From positions 1 to 47,164 of the forward strand of contig NZ_PEHF01000055.1 in NCBI RefSeq assembly GCF_015762685.1: 47,164 nucleotides of DNA. Reading direction: 5' to 3'. Made by a program: the position numbers and the translations under genes. Position 1 is the first letter of the stretch. Each line of letters starts with the position of its first letter. Positions 17,576-27,349 of this stretch are shown piece by piece. The stretch is from Candidatus Symbiopectobacterium sp. 'North America' (GTDB lineage: Bacteria > Pseudomonadota > Gammaproteobacteria > Enterobacterales > Enterobacteriaceae). Under the pieces are notes generated by a model that saw nothing but the letters and a program-made list of their open reading frames with translations, searched no databases and had not been told where the DNA came from.

Positions 17576-18998
17576 AGTCCAAGCAAAAACCAATCTGGAG
17601 AGCTTTTCCGGTTACAGAGCAAAATTGCACGGGCTAACCGCCCTGCAGTCCAAAACACTCGGTGTTGGTAGAGCGCCATCGCCAACTCTGAGTAAACAAA
17701 TAAAATCGTTGAGTTATAAGATAATATACGCGTTAGCATCAGTGCAGTTGATGCATCATCCGCAACCCGCCGATAAAATCGTGATAAATAATAACAACCG
17801 TTTATCGTTTTCAGAAGTCGCTCTCGTTCATGCTCTACAAGCGCGATCGCTTTTTCATTTTTACTTTTAATCAGAAGACTATTAATTTCAATAACCAACT
17901 CACCATCTATCGAGTCTTCATCCTGATTCGCAGCGTTTGTGTCTGTTTCATTGGCCAGAAGTTCAAAGGTGCAAGTATAGAATCCTCCTGCCGAAACATT
18001 GCTGGAGAACAGTAATAACGCACAAGGTACTCGATTAAGATCAACTAATTCTGCATTGCGCGCGACCTGCTGATAATAGCGTTTCCAGCCCAGTGCAGAT
18101 GCGTTTAACACACCTTTATGGTGCAGGTTGTCAACCAACGTTCGGTTGGTTGCTGTAAGGGTTAAGCTTGGAAGTAACAGTTGTTCCCGTTCTTCTTCCG
18201 TAAGCCCTACCACTTCTTGCCACAGATTAATGACAGACAGCGATCCTGGCGCACTCTGCAACTGGAGCTTAACACTCTCGCTAGCTGCAACATGGTGCTC
18301 ATTGCACAAACTGTGGCGATCTTTGTCCAACTGAAAATGGAGGCTTGAGATGCCTTTATTCAGCAATGCTTTCAGTGCATTGATTATTTTCTTCTCTAGA
18401 TCGGCCGAAAAAGGCGATTCTGGATCATCATCTGGCAATCGACAATGAAAGACGAGTTGGTCAAAGCTGACACTATACGGCCAAGCATCTCCGAGGGTGT
18501 CAAGGATACACATCGTCAGAATATTGTCTGTAGAAACAGCGACACCATCATGACTGGCGAGCGAGTTATGAATAACACGAAGATCGGAAGCCTGACGGCG
18601 GAACCCCCCAGCCCAACGCATATCCGCCAATCGGGAATAATCAATCTGCTCAGATACTTCTGGAGCCCTACTCTGCGATACCAATAAACTAAAACGCTGA
18701 CTACGATTTACTGCAATATCCAAATATTGCTGACCCATCACCTTTCCACATCCAAAGGCGATATCCTGCCACCGTTCATCTAACGCTTTGTTGTAAAAAT
18801 CGGGCGTTTCTGTTTCAGGCCTCACATCACCCACGTAGGCCAAACCGCAATTTTCGATACGGTTATTAAATTCGACTAAATAACTGGATTCGTTTTTGCT
18901 TTCCAGAAAATAGTTTATGAATAAATCGCCTGACAGTGCATTCGCTTTCTTCAGAGGTAAGTCAAGACGGCTTTCGGTTCGGGGATACCTGGTTAAGC
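17560..18998 (-). pseudogene. Broken FgtA paralog, middle part
   Basis: This piece aligns with residues about 230-690 of the intact FgtA-type protein (for example GLAYVGDV against GFAYVGDL, GQQYLDIAVNRSQRFSLLV against GQQYLDFAVGRSHRFSLLV, and GRLARAILLCNRK against GRLVRKILRCDRR). It covers the methyltransferase-associated region and the first TPR helices. The frame is open from 19074, but the segment before about 18990 overlaps the N-terminal piece in another frame and does not resemble the family. It ends at a TAA at 17560-17562 just after the second frameshift. Confidence 0.8.
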
Positions 18999-19669
18999 CA
19001 AGACAACATCGCTTTTCCCTGCTCGACTTGCTCGGTAAAATTTTCCCCCCGACAACTGTGAAGTTGGATCGCATCGCGTAGTGCCTCCATGGATTTAGCT
19101 CCGGGCTGGCAAAACCAATCTAGAGCAATAATGCCTTTCACACTCAACTTTTGTTGAAAAAACGCCAGCAAGAGATCGGTCACGTCATTGGCAAGCAGGG
19201 AAAAACTCCCCTGAACAATGATGTAATCAAAATTCTCCCACGAGTTGCCCAGTAATGCTTCCAGAGACAAACTGTAAAGATGTAGGTTGGTCGGCAACAG
19301 GATATCTGCATTTTTCTGTTTTTCAGGGAGAGACTCTGATGCTAATTCAACCCCAACGATCTGCGCAGAAGGGTAAGCAGTGGCAAAAGGCAGTAAGTTT
19401 AATCCGTCTTCACACCCAAGCACTAAAGTACGCGAATATTCAGCTGGCACAGTGTCAATGCCGTACAGCCACGAAACAGCCCGAATATGTTCAACCGAAC
19501 CATAGACTCGCTCCATTGGGGTTGGAACAATGTCCTCAGCCGTGGTGTTCTTTACGTCACTATTGTTCTTGTTGCCCAACTTACTGTACTGTCTAAAGCC
19601 GCCATTTGACCAACTCCCAATTAAACCTACCTGCAGACTATCAACCTTGATACACACACAATCCAGCAA
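18962..19669 (-). pseudogene. Broken FgtA paralog, N-terminal methyltransferase part
   Basis: This is the 5' end of the fliC-proximal glycosyltransferase paralog. It has a methyltransferase-like region with a weakened motif I, LVLGCEDGLNLLPFA, against LELGCGAGDNILPFV in the intact copy. The frame is lost near 18962-19000, where the reading switches from ...SWLNQVSPN to the next frame. The start is unclear: the frame opens at TTG 19669, while homology begins near residue 35. The three pieces together cover about 1150-1190 aa, the length of the intact paralog. Decay, phase variation or assembly error are all possible explanations. Confidence 0.78.
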
Positions 19670-19737
19670 GGACGTTATTCTTCTAGCCGTTATTATCCGG
19701 CACTAACGTAAAAAAATAAAAACTTGTGCTTTTAAAC

Positions 19738-19765
19738 AAAAAAAGCCAGTCCGGAGGCTGGCTTT
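19738..19765 (-). terminator. fliC terminator
   Basis: Arms AAAGCCAG (19742-19749) and CTGGCTTT (19758-19765) form an 8-bp stem with an 8-nt loop. On the minus strand seven T in total follow the stem bases CTGGC. It lies 19 bases after the fliC stop and should separate fliC from the glycosyltransferase genes, which then need their own promoter. Confidence 0.88.
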
Positions 19766-19783
19766 GAAAACTGAGTATAGCAA

Positions 19784-20677
19784 TTAACGCAGCAGAGACA
19801 GAAGAGTCTGCGGAACCTGGTTGGCTTGGGCCAATACAGCAGTACCAGCCTGTTGCAGAATCTGGTTTTTGCTCATGTTAGACACTTCGGTCGCCATATC
19901 AGCATCTTCAATACGACTACGTGCAGCACTCAGGTTAGTTACGGTGTTTTTCAGGTTAGTGATGGTGGATTCAAAACGGTTCTGAATCGCACCCAGATCA
20001 CTACGTTGCGTATCAATGGCTTTCAGTGCAGCGTCCAAATCAGCCAATACGGTAGTATCCAGAACGTCAACACCTTTCGCGCCAACTTGACGTTGACCAG
20101 CAGCAGTACCGGTACCGGAAACAGTAACCTGGCCACCAGAAGCAGCGGCAGAACCAGCGGAATCAAATTTGTTCCAGCCAGAGTTGCCTTTCAGGGTGAT
20201 AATGATAGTTTCGCTATCGTTAGCACCGACCTGGATGGAAATAGACGTATTAGCACTGGTTTGGGACAGCACTTTGATACCGTTGAACTGAGTCTGAGAA
20301 GCAACGCGGTCAATTTCTTCCAAACGTTGGTTAACTTCAGACTGGATGGAGTCGATGTCAGATGCAGAGTTAGTACTATTCTGTGCCTGAACAGACAGTT
20401 CACGGATACGCTGCAGGTTGTTGTTGATTTCGTTCAGAGAACCTTCAACAGTCTGCGCGATTGAGATACCGTCGTTCGCGTTACGAGCAGCCTGACTCAA
20501 ACCTTTGATATTTCCGGTGAAACGGTTAGCAATCGACTGACCAGCAGCATCATCTTTAGCGCTGTTGATGCTATAGCCTGAAGACAGACGTTCAATAGCT
20601 GTCCCCAGTGCGGACTCAGATTTATTCAGGTTATTTTGTGCTACCAGCGACAGGCTGTTAGTGTTGATCACTGCCAT
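19784..20677 (-). CDS. fliC: Flagellin
   Basis: The filament subunit, 297 aa, exported by the flagellar type III system. The conserved N-terminal (about 1-140) and C-terminal (about 210-297, ending NQVPQTLLSLLR) D0/D1 helices are clear. The middle is very short: the D2/D3 domains of E. coli-type flagellins are missing and replaced by a Ser/Thr/Gly-rich stretch (about 165-200), which would be a natural place for O-glycans added by the nearby transferases (inference). The flg22 region (residues 29-50) has Tyr35-Ser36 where enterobacterial flagellins typically have Leu-Arg. GGAA precedes the ATG. Transcription is from a sigma-28 promoter at 20759-20785 with a structured leader of about 75 nt. 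Confidence 0.97.
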   Translation of the reverse strand: MAVINTNSLSLVAQNNLNKSESALGTAIERLSSGYSINSAKDDAAGQSIANRFTGNIKGLSQAARNANDGISIAQTVEGSLNEINNNLQRIRELSVQAQNSTNSASDIDSIQSEVNQRLEEIDRVASQTQFNGIKVLSQTSANTSISIQVGANDSETIIITLKGNSGWNKFDSAGSAAASGGQVTVSGTGTAAGQRQVGAKGVDVLDTTVLADLDAALKAIDTQRSDLGAIQNRFESTITNLKNTVTNLSAARSRIEDADMATEVSNMSKNQILQQAGTAVLAQANQVPQTLLSLLR

Positions 20678-20709
20678 AGTTGTATTCCTTTTTCAATTAA
20701 AGTCAGTTA

Positions 20710-20749
20710 GGGGGGGGACAGCGTTTGCTGCCCACGGTTTCATCACCGT
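20710..20749 (-). promoter_or_regulatory. Structured fliC leader with C8 tract
   Basis: In the fliC 5' untranslated region the minus strand shows two small hairpins: ACGGT/ACCGT (20734-20749) and GGGCAGC/GCTGTCC with a 4-nt loop and one G-U pair (20716-20733). These run into a run of eight C (20717 down to 20710). This could tune mRNA stability or translation. No known regulator site is recognised. Confidence 0.5.
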
Positions 20750-20758
20750 CCTAACTTG

Positions 20759-20785
20759 ATATCGGCGCTCCTTTCAGAAGCTTTA
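20759..20785 (-). promoter_or_regulatory. Sigma-28 (FliA) promoter of fliC
   Basis: The minus strand reads TAAAGCTT, an 11-nt spacer, then GCCGATAT. This matches the FliA consensus TAAAGTTT-N11-GCCGATAA with two mismatches. It lies 82 bases upstream of the fliC ATG. Confidence 0.93.
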
Positions 20786-20880
20786 ATGATTTTTTAAAAT
20801 TTCCTTCGAAGTGGATTACTGATTAAAATACGCTGTAGCGGATGCCATCGTGCCATCTCAGTTCTGCTGAAAGATTATAC

Positions 20881-20907
20881 TAAACTTTGTTCATTATTTG
20901 CCGATAA
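20881..20907 (+). promoter_or_regulatory. Sigma-28 (FliA) promoter of fliDST
   Basis: TAAACTTT, an 11-nt spacer and a perfect GCCGATAA lie 38 bases before the fliD ATG. The fliC and fliD promoters diverge from the same 267-bp gap. Confidence 0.93.
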
Positions 20908-20944
20908 GCTTCTAAAGGCATTAACCTATTCATAAGGAATTACC

Positions 20945-22369
20945 ATGGAAAGCATCAGCTTCACAGATCCCACCAGCATAATGAGCGATAGCCTTTCGAA
21001 ATTAAAAACCAATGAAAAGACTCGCTTAACCCCGGTAAAGGGACAACAAAAGCTTTACGAAAACCGAGATAAAGCCTTTGACACCCTTAAGAGTGCACTA
21101 GAAAAGCTGAACAATGCCGCAGAAGCATTGACCAAAGCAAGCAGTATCAATAAAACCAGTGTTAGCAGCACCAATACCGCTTTCACAACAACAACGGATA
21201 GCAAAGCAACTAACGGCAATTACAGTGTAGAAGTGAAGACACTTGCTACCGCGCAATCCTTGATCTCGGGTGAATTCGCCAGCAATACAGCACAGCAGGG
21301 AGCAGCGACAGAAAACAATACCCGGACCCTGACTATCAGCCAGCCTGGTCAGGATAAACCACTTGAAATCAAATTGGCCGATGACCAGACATCATTAGTG
21401 GGCATCCGTGATGCAATTAATAAGGCTAATGGCAATGTTGGTGCGAGTATCATCAAAGTGGATGACGATACTTATTATTTGTCTATCACGGCCAAAGACA
21501 CGGGCACCGATGCCAAGATGACTATCAGCGTCACCGGTGATGACACGCTGAATAGCAAATTGAATTATACCTCCGATACAGGTGCTGGCAGTGGTGCAAT
21601 GACGCAGCAAACTGCCGCGCAAAATGCATCAATAAAGTTTAATGGCATGACGATTGAGCGCCAAAGTAACACGATTTCTGATGCTATTGACGGCATTACA
21701 TTAACCTTGAAATCCCAGACAGCGACGAATTCATCAGAGACACTATCAATCGCCAGTGATATTGCGCCGATGAAGACAGCCGTGCAAAATTACGTCGATG
21801 CGTACAATGCACAGCAGACTACAATTGGTACTTTGACCAAATATACAGAGGTAGATCCTGGTTCTGATGCACAAAGCACCAGTAAAGGTGTACTGCTTGG
21901 TAACAGCACTGTCCGTGGTATCCAGACCTCGCTGAAAACACAAATCTCCTCCGCTCAGAGCGGTATGGATATCAGTACGCTCAATGAAATGGGCGTTAAA
22001 CAAAACCCCAAAACCGGCATGCTTGAGATTGATAGCGATAAGCTAACAACTGCACTGACAGATAATTCCAGTCAGGTATTAAATTTTTTCGTTGGCGACG
22101 GAAAAACCACCGGCTACTCTACGCAAGTCACTAATTATTTAGACAACGTTCTTGATTCCAGCAAAGGGGCAATCCAAACCGCTAAAGACAGTAACGCAGC
22201 GACGCTGAAAACCATTAAAAAAACCTACGATCGCACTCAGCAAAGTATCGAAGATAATATTGCGCGCTATAAAGCGCAGTTTGCCCAGATTGATAAGTTG
22301 GTTTCTAAAATGAATCGCACCAGCGATAATCTGATAAAACAACTCGCTGCCTTAAACAAAAGTAGTTAA
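20945..22369 (+). CDS. fliD: Filament cap protein (HAP2)
   Basis: A 474-aa cap at the filament tip that helps flagellin subunits fold into place. The N-terminal D0 region (SFTDPTSIMSDSLSKLKTNEKTRL...) and the C-terminal coiled-coil (about 400-470, TLKTIKKTYDRTQQSIEDNIARYKAQF...) are typical. The middle is Ser/Thr-rich and variable. AAGGAA is placed before the ATG. It is the first gene of fliDST behind a sigma-28 promoter and so should be a late gene. Confidence 0.96.
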   Translation: MESISFTDPTSIMSDSLSKLKTNEKTRLTPVKGQQKLYENRDKAFDTLKSALEKLNNAAEALTKASSINKTSVSSTNTAFTTTTDSKATNGNYSVEVKTLATAQSLISGEFASNTAQQGAATENNTRTLTISQPGQDKPLEIKLADDQTSLVGIRDAINKANGNVGASIIKVDDDTYYLSITAKDTGTDAKMTISVTGDDTLNSKLNYTSDTGAGSGAMTQQTAAQNASIKFNGMTIERQSNTISDAIDGITLTLKSQTATNSSETLSIASDIAPMKTAVQNYVDAYNAQQTTIGTLTKYTEVDPGSDAQSTSKGVLLGNSTVRGIQTSLKTQISSAQSGMDISTLNEMGVKQNPKTGMLEIDSDKLTTALTDNSSQVLNFFVGDGKTTGYSTQVTNYLDNVLDSSKGAIQTAKDSNAATLKTIKKTYDRTQQSIEDNIARYKAQFAQIDKLVSKMNRTSDNLIKQLAALNKSS

Positions 22370-22384
22370 TGGAGAAAGCCACTG

Positions 22385-22798
22385 ATGTACAGCAGAAATG
22401 GCAGCCAGGCCTATGCCCAAGTTGGCCTGGAAAGCAGTGTGATGAGCGCCAGCCCACATCAGCTCATTGTGCTGCTTTTTGACGGTGCGCGCAGTGCGTT
22501 GGTCCGTGCGCTGATTTTATTACAGCAGAATGATATTGTTGGTAAAGGTTACGCTTTATCCAAAGCTATCGATATCATCACGAATGGCCTTAAAGCGGGC
22601 TTAGACATAGAAAAAGGCGGTGAGTTGGCAGAGAACCTTGCCGCCCTTTATGATTACATGGTTCAACGTTTGATGATTGCCAATTTGCATAATGATGCAA
22701 AGGTTATCGACGAAGTTGAAACATTGCTTAATAGCATCTCTGATGCCTGGCGCCAGATTGGCCCTACACCGCAAGCGGTACAGAGCGGAGCAGCATAA
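22385..22798 (+). CDS. fliS: Flagellin export chaperone
   Basis: A 137-aa helical chaperone that binds the C-terminus of FliC in the cytoplasm, prevents early polymerisation and delivers it to the export gate. MYSRNGSQAYAQVGLESSVMSASPHQLIVLLFDGA is the classic FliS opening (first 35 residues, seen directly at 22385). GGAG lies upstream. The stop codon is immediately followed by the fliT ATG. Confidence 0.96.
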   Translation: MYSRNGSQAYAQVGLESSVMSASPHQLIVLLFDGARSALVRALILLQQNDIVGKGYALSKAIDIITNGLKAGLDIEKGGELAENLAALYDYMVQRLMIANLHNDAKVIDEVETLLNSISDAWRQIGPTPQAVQSGAA

Positions 22799-23170
22799 AT
22801 GACAACGCTTTCGCAACTGCTTAAGTATTATCAGCAGCTTCAGCTACTGAGCCGGCATATATTGGCTCTGGCTAACAACGGCGCATGGGATGAAGTGGTC
22901 GAACAAGAGATTATCTACATCCAGTCGGTGGAGAATCTGAGCAAGATGCCGATTCCCGATAATCTGGGCAGTGTAATGCAGTTGCAATTTCGCAAAATTT
23001 TGCGAGAAATCGTAGAAAGTGAAGCGCAAATAAAAGAGTTACTGCAAAAACGCATGGATGAGCTGAGTTCATTAATGCAAATATCAGTTAAGCAGCATAG
23101 TGTCAATGCCGCCTATGGTGAACTCCCGCCCCAAGGTGTTATTCCTGACAATATTAATCCTCAAGAGTGA
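22799..23170 (+). CDS. fliT: FliD chaperone and FlhDC inhibitor
   Basis: A 123-aa helical protein. In enterobacteria FliT chaperones FliD and, when free, binds FlhC to shut down class 2 transcription. It is recognised by size, position after fliS and the helical pattern (LLKYYQQLQLLSRHILALAN at the N-terminus). The ribosome binding site (GGAG) is inside the end of fliS, and the ATG follows its TAA directly, implying coupling. It ends before a strong terminator. Confidence 0.93.
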   Translation: MTTLSQLLKYYQQLQLLSRHILALANNGAWDEVVEQEIIYIQSVENLSKMPIPDNLGSVMQLQFRKILREIVESEAQIKELLQKRMDELSSLMQISVKQHSVNAAYGELPPQGVIPDNINPQE

Positions 23171-23199
23171 CGGTGCCAGGGCAGTTTGCCATGTGCAAT

Positions 23200-23234
23200 A
23201 AAAAACCATTCTGACGTCGTCGGAATGGTTTTTT
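23200..23234. terminator. Bidirectional terminator between fliT and fliE
   Basis: AAAAAACCATTC (23200-23211) and GAATGGTTTTTT (23223-23234) form a 12-bp perfect stem ending in T-runs on both strands. It serves the convergent fliDST (plus) and fliE (minus) transcripts. Confidence 0.93.
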
Positions 23235-23273
23235 AGACTGAAGCTTACCAACTCGGTTTCGCCAGATACTGAC

Positions 23274-23588
23274 TCAGACGGAAAGGCTCATCATTTCCTG
23301 ATAAGCAGCAACCAGCTTGTTACGTACCTGGATACCCATTTGCATATTGATTGAGGATTTCTGTAAATCCACCATCACATCATTCAATTCAACGCCCGGT
23401 GTACCCAAGGTGAACTTTTGCGCTTGCTCACGTGCGGCTTGTTGAGTGCCACTAATGTTATCCAATGCAGACTTTAGCTCACTCGCAAAACCAGGCTCGA
23501 TAGTCGGTTTAACGCCAGGATTGTTCGCCGCTTGTAACGCGGTAGCCTGCAATTGCTGCACTACGCTCTCAATACCTTGAACTGACAT
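23274..23588 (-). CDS. fliE: MS ring-rod junction protein
   Basis: A 104-aa protein that joins the MS ring to the proximal rod and is the first rod-type export substrate. The C-terminus ([34 protein letters not shown]) matches FliE and is helical like other rod proteins. It is monocistronic and divergent from fliF across a 329-bp gap, the normal enterobacterial arrangement under FlhDC control. Confidence 0.95.
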   Translation of the reverse strand: MSVQGIESVVQQLQATALQAANNPGVKPTIEPGFASELKSALDNISGTQQAAREQAQKFTLGTPGVELNDVMVDLQKSSINMQMGIQVRNKLVAAYQEMMSLSV

Positions 23589-23917
23589 TGTCTCTCACTT
23601 TTTCCCACAGGAATGCCCCACAACAGCGCCATCTTTCGCAAATGATTTCGTGACAAGGAGCTTATTGCTCCACGTTGCTATCGCACAAAAATCATCCGAT
23701 TAACACAGTGCACTAAACTACCATATCAGTCTTATCCTAAAAGGCGTAAAAGACAGGGAAAATGCCACCTTATCGGAGCATCGTTTTTGCCGTTACGGAA
23801 AATAATACTACGCCGACAAAAGTAGGTGCACGTATTAACGATTGCGCAATCAGGGAGTGCTGTTTTGTTACGTACCAACGTTAATTTTATCGCTCAACAA
23901 CCAAGCAGAGAACGAGT
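23589..23917. promoter_or_regulatory. Divergent fliE-fliF promoter region
   Basis: A 329-bp gap without genes. FlhDC-dependent promoters are expected here from gene order, but I cannot find a pair of half-sites good enough to call. A 12-bp perfect palindrome, GATTGCGCAATC, is at 23840-23851, and a short hairpin (GGAGC/GCTCC) lies near 23660. Neither has an evident function. Confidence 0.5.
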
Positions 23918-25654
23918 ATGAACGCCGCAACCGATTTTATGTCCGGTGGAAAAGGGTTTGGCGAGATACTCAACCGCTTGCGCGCCAATCCTAAAATTCC
24001 CCTGTTAGTTGCGGCAGCAGCTGCAATTGCAATTGTTGTCGCTATGGTACTATGGGCAAAAGGCCCTGATTACCGGGTGCTCTACAATAACGTCAATGAC
24101 CGTGATGGTGGAGCCATTGTCAACGAACTGACAAAAATGAATATCCCTTACCGATTTGCTGAAGGTGGCAGTGCAATCCTGATCCCCTCAACAAACGTGT
24201 ATGAAACCCGTTTACGCCTTGCTCAACTGGGACTTCCCAAAGGAGGGGCGGTTGGTTTTGAATTGCTCGATCAGGAAAAGTTTGGTATCAGCCAATTTAG
24301 CGAGCAGATCAACTATCAGAGGGCGCTAGAAGGCGAACTGTCACGCACCATTGAAACGCTCGGACCAGTGCAAACAGCACGAGTGCATCTGGCGATACCT
24401 AAGCCCTCACTGTTCGTTCGCGAACAGAATGCACCCTCTGCGTCCGTAACGTTGAACTTGCAACCGGGCCGTGCCTTGGATGAAGGGCAAATCAACTCCA
24501 TCGTCTACATGATTTCAAGCAGCGTGTCCGGCTTGCCCCCCGATAACGTCACCGTTGTAGACCAGATGGGCCGCCTGCTCACCTCCGCGGGTGCAGCTGG
24601 ACGCGATATAAACGCGACACAGCTGAAATATGTGACAGAAATCGAGTCTATGTATCAGCGCCGCATTGAAGCCATTATTGCCCCTATTGTCGGCGGCGGT
24701 AACGTGCATGCGCAAGTCACAGCACAAGTCGACTTTTCCGCACGTGAACAAACCGATGAACAATACCAGCCCAACTCTGCACCAAATCAAGCAGCTACTC
24801 GATCACAACAAACCAGTCAAAGTGAGCAACGTGGTGGGCCCAACGTGGGGGGCGTCCCTGGTGCATTATCTAACCAGCCAGCTCCGGCACCCACAACGCC
24901 TATAGCGACACCGGCAAATAACGCCGCTAATGCTAACAACGCGAACCAAAATCAAAACAATAACCAGAACCCGCAGCAGGCCAATCAGCAGAATCAAAAT
25001 GCAGCGACGGGCGCGCAAGGTAATTCAGTTATACAAACGTCAAACTCACGTAATGATGCAACAACAAATTACGAAGTTGATAAGACAATTCTGCATACCA
25101 AACACAGCACCGGAGGCATTAAGCGTCTTTCTGTTGCCGTTATAGTCAACTATCTGCCACCAGGGGAAGACGGTAAGCCCATCGCCTTGTCGGAAGAGCA
25201 GATAAAGCAAATTGACACCGTTGCGCGCGAAGTCATGGGTTTTTCAACTGAGCGTGGTGACTCATTAAACGTTGTCAACACACCGTTTATGTCTACCAGT
25301 GATGCTGCCAGCGAACTCCCCTTCTGGCAGAAACAGGCCTTCTTCGAGCTGATGGTTGAAGTCGGACAGTGGCTTCTGGTTCTTCTTGTCGCTTGGATCG
25401 TTTGGCGTAAGCTGGTTAGACCGCAATTCAAGAAACGTGAAGAACAGTTGGCTGCGGCTAATGCAGCGGCACAAATGCGCAACAATTCTAACGATGTCAT
25501 AGTTAAGCTGAGCAAAGACGAAGAAGAACTGCAACGTCGCTCACAACAGCGCATCAACACCGAGTTGCAAAGCCAGCGTGTACGCGATCTGGCTGAAAAC
25601 GATCCGCGCGTCATCGCCCTGGTTATTCGCCAATGGATGAGTACTGAACTATGA
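23918..25654 (+). CDS. fliF: Flagellar MS ring protein
   Basis: A 578-aa inner-membrane protein that forms the MS ring, the base for the rod, C ring and export gate. There is an N-terminal membrane helix (about 26-47, [19 protein letters not shown]). Ring-building motifs follow, then a periplasmic region, a C-terminal membrane helix (about 480-500, [19 protein letters not shown]) and a cytoplasmic FliG-binding tail. Between about residues 320 and 385 there is an Asn/Gln/Ala-rich low-complexity insert, which makes the protein some 20-25 residues longer than E. coli FliF. The stop overlaps the fliG start. Confidence 0.97.
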   Translation: MNAATDFMSGGKGFGEILNRLRANPKIPLLVAAAAAIAIVVAMVLWAKGPDYRVLYNNVNDRDGGAIVNELTKMNIPYRFAEGGSAILIPSTNVYETRLRLAQLGLPKGGAVGFELLDQEKFGISQFSEQINYQRALEGELSRTIETLGPVQTARVHLAIPKPSLFVREQNAPSASVTLNLQPGRALDEGQINSIVYMISSSVSGLPPDNVTVVDQMGRLLTSAGAAGRDINATQLKYVTEIESMYQRRIEAIIAPIVGGGNVHAQVTAQVDFSAREQTDEQYQPNSAPNQAATRSQQTSQSEQRGGPNVGGVPGALSNQPAPAPTTPIATPANNAANANNANQNQNNNQNPQQANQQNQNAATGAQGNSVIQTSNSRNDATTNYEVDKTILHTKHSTGGIKRLSVAVIVNYLPPGEDGKPIALSEEQIKQIDTVAREVMGFSTERGDSLNVVNTPFMSTSDAASELPFWQKQAFFELMVEVGQWLLVLLVAWIVWRKLVRPQFKKREEQLAAANAAAQMRNNSNDVIVKLSKDEEELQRRSQQRINTELQSQRVRDLAENDPRVIALVIRQWMSTEL

Positions 25655-26643
25655 GTATGAAAGGCACAGAAAATAGCGCCATCTTGTTGATGACCGTGGG
25701 CGAAGATCTCGCAGCAGAGGTATTTACTCACCTTTCAACGCGTGAAGTGCAGAATTTGAGTACGGCAATGGCGAATCTGCGCCAAGTCTCGCCGCAACAG
25801 TTGGCAGAAGTACTCAACGAGTTCGAGGTGGAAGCAGAACAATACGCCGCATTGAGCGTCAATGCCGGTGATTATCTGCGCTCGGTGCTGGTGAAAGCGC
25901 TGGGCGAAGAGCGAGCATCCAGCCTGTTGGAGGATATTCTTGAAAGCCGCGAAACGAGCGGCGGTATCGAAACCCTCAACTTTATGGAGCCGCAAACTGC
26001 CGCAGATATTATTCGCGACGAGCACCCACAAATTATTGCAACCATCCTGGTGCATTTAAAACGGGCGCAGGCTGCGGATATTCTGGCACTGTTTGATGAG
26101 CGGTTGCGTAACGATGTCATGCTGCGTATTGCCACTTTCGGCGGCGTTCAACCTTCAGCGTTGGCAGAACTGACCGAAGTGTTGAATGGCTTGATGGATG
26201 GTCAGAACGTGAAACGCAGCAAAATGGGTGGTGTTCGTACTGCGGCCGAGATTATCAACCTGATGAAGAGCCAGCAGGAAGAGGCAGTTATCGATGCTGT
26301 TCGCGAGTTCGATGGCGAACTGGCACAAAAAATCATCGACGAAATGTTCCTGTTCGAAAACCTTATTGATGTGGACGATCGCAGTATCCAGCGCCTGTTG
26401 CAAGAAGTGGAATTCGAATCGCTGCTGTTGGCACTGAAAGGCTCCAACGAGCCGTTACGCGAGAAGTTCCTGCGCAATATGTCGCAGCGGGCGGCAGAAA
26501 TTCTGCGCGATGACCTCTCGACTCGCGGCCCGGTTCGCATGTCTCAAGTGGAAAACGAACAGAAAGCCATCCTGCTTATTGTGCGTCGTCTGGCCGACAG
26601 CGGCGAGATGATCATCGGTGGCGGCGAGGATGCTTATGTCTGA
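25651..26643 (+). CDS. fliG: Flagellar motor switch protein FliG
   Basis: A 330-aa rotor protein. The N-terminal domain binds FliF, the middle domain with EHPQ (124-127) contacts FliM, and the charged C-terminal helix interacts with the stator to make torque. Length and motifs are standard. The ATG overlaps the fliF stop (ATGA), so the two are translationally coupled. Confidence 0.97.
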   Translation: MSMKGTENSAILLMTVGEDLAAEVFTHLSTREVQNLSTAMANLRQVSPQQLAEVLNEFEVEAEQYAALSVNAGDYLRSVLVKALGEERASSLLEDILESRETSGGIETLNFMEPQTAADIIRDEHPQIIATILVHLKRAQAADILALFDERLRNDVMLRIATFGGVQPSALAELTEVLNGLMDGQNVKRSKMGGVRTAAEIINLMKSQQEEAVIDAVREFDGELAQKIIDEMFLFENLIDVDDRSIQRLLQEVEFESLLLALKGSNEPLREKFLRNMSQRAAEILRDDLSTRGPVRMSQVENEQKAILLIVRRLADSGEMIIGGGEDAYV

Positions 26644-27349
26644 TGCCGCTGACAACATGGCCTGGAAGCCCTGGAAGCTGAAAGACTTGGCATCCCCGTT
26701 TGATGTCGAGCCTGAACCGAAAATCGACGTTGTCGAACCGGAAGAAGCAGCACCAGAGTCGGTGGATCAATTCCGCTCGTTTGAGGCGGAACTGGAAAGT
26801 ATGCGTGAGCAGACCATGCGGCAGGCGCGCGAAGCAGGCTTTGCCGAGGGACGCCAACAAGGCTATGACGCAGGGTATCAGGAAGGGCTGACTGCTGGTA
26901 CGCAGCAAGGTACGCAAGATGCCTTGCTGCAACAGCAGCCGATGATTGAGCATATGCAGCAGTTGGTGAGCGCGTTCCAGCAGACATTGGATGCTATGGA
27001 CAGCGCTATTCCAGCGCGCTTGACGCAATTAGCCTTGACCGTTGCGAAACAGATTATTGGTCAGGCACCGCTGTGCGATGGCACCGCGTTGCAGCATCAG
27101 ATTCAACAGTTGATCCAGCAGGAGCCGCTGTTCAGTGGGAAAGCGCAATTACGGGTCAATCCCAGCGATCTCGAGTGTGTAGAAGCAGCGCTTGGACCCA
27201 CGCTGGAACAGCACGGCTGGCGATTGCTAGCCGATGGTCAACTGCATCCAGGCGGATGCAAAGTGAGCGCAGAGGAAGGCGATCTCGATGCCAGCCTCGC
27301 CACGCGCTGGCATGAGCTATGCCGATTGGCTGCGCCGGGAGAGTTATGA
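26636..27349 (+). CDS. fliH: Export ATPase regulator FliH
   Basis: A 237-aa stator-like regulator of the FliI ATPase that docks it to FliN at the C ring. The N-terminus [22 protein letters not shown] has the Trp-containing docking segment. A long glutamate/alanine/glutamine-rich helix follows ([21 protein letters not shown], glycine-spaced repeats), then the C-terminal FliI-binding domain. The ATG at 26636 is preferred (GAGG 6 nt upstream, 8-nt overlap with fliG) over GTG 26618 and ATG 26630. Confidence 0.95.
   Translation: MSDAADNMAWKPWKLKDLASPFDVEPEPKIDVVEPEEAAPESVDQFRSFEAELESMREQTMRQAREAGFAEGRQQGYDAGYQEGLTAGTQQGTQDALLQQQPMIEHMQQLVSAFQQTLDAMDSAIPARLTQLALTVAKQIIGQAPLCDGTALQHQIQQLIQQEPLFSGKAQLRVNPSDLECVEAALGPTLEQHGWRLLADGQLHPGGCKVSAEEGDLDASLATRWHELCRLAAPGEL

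Noticed and set aside
19670..19740. GCCGGATAA string upstream of the broken glycosyltransferase as a sigma-28 promoter
   Set aside because: It has one base inserted in the -10 box and no matching TAAA box 11 nt upstream. A sigma-70 type GATAAT is equally possible.
19826..20464. 212-codon open frame antisense to fliC
   Set aside because: It is a mirror of biased codon use in fliC. It has no ribosome binding site, promoter or known family similarity.
23840..23851. Palindrome GATTGCGCAATC in the fliE-fliF gap
   Set aside because: A 12-bp palindrome can occur by chance. No regulator with this site is recognised and no second copy was noticed in the window.
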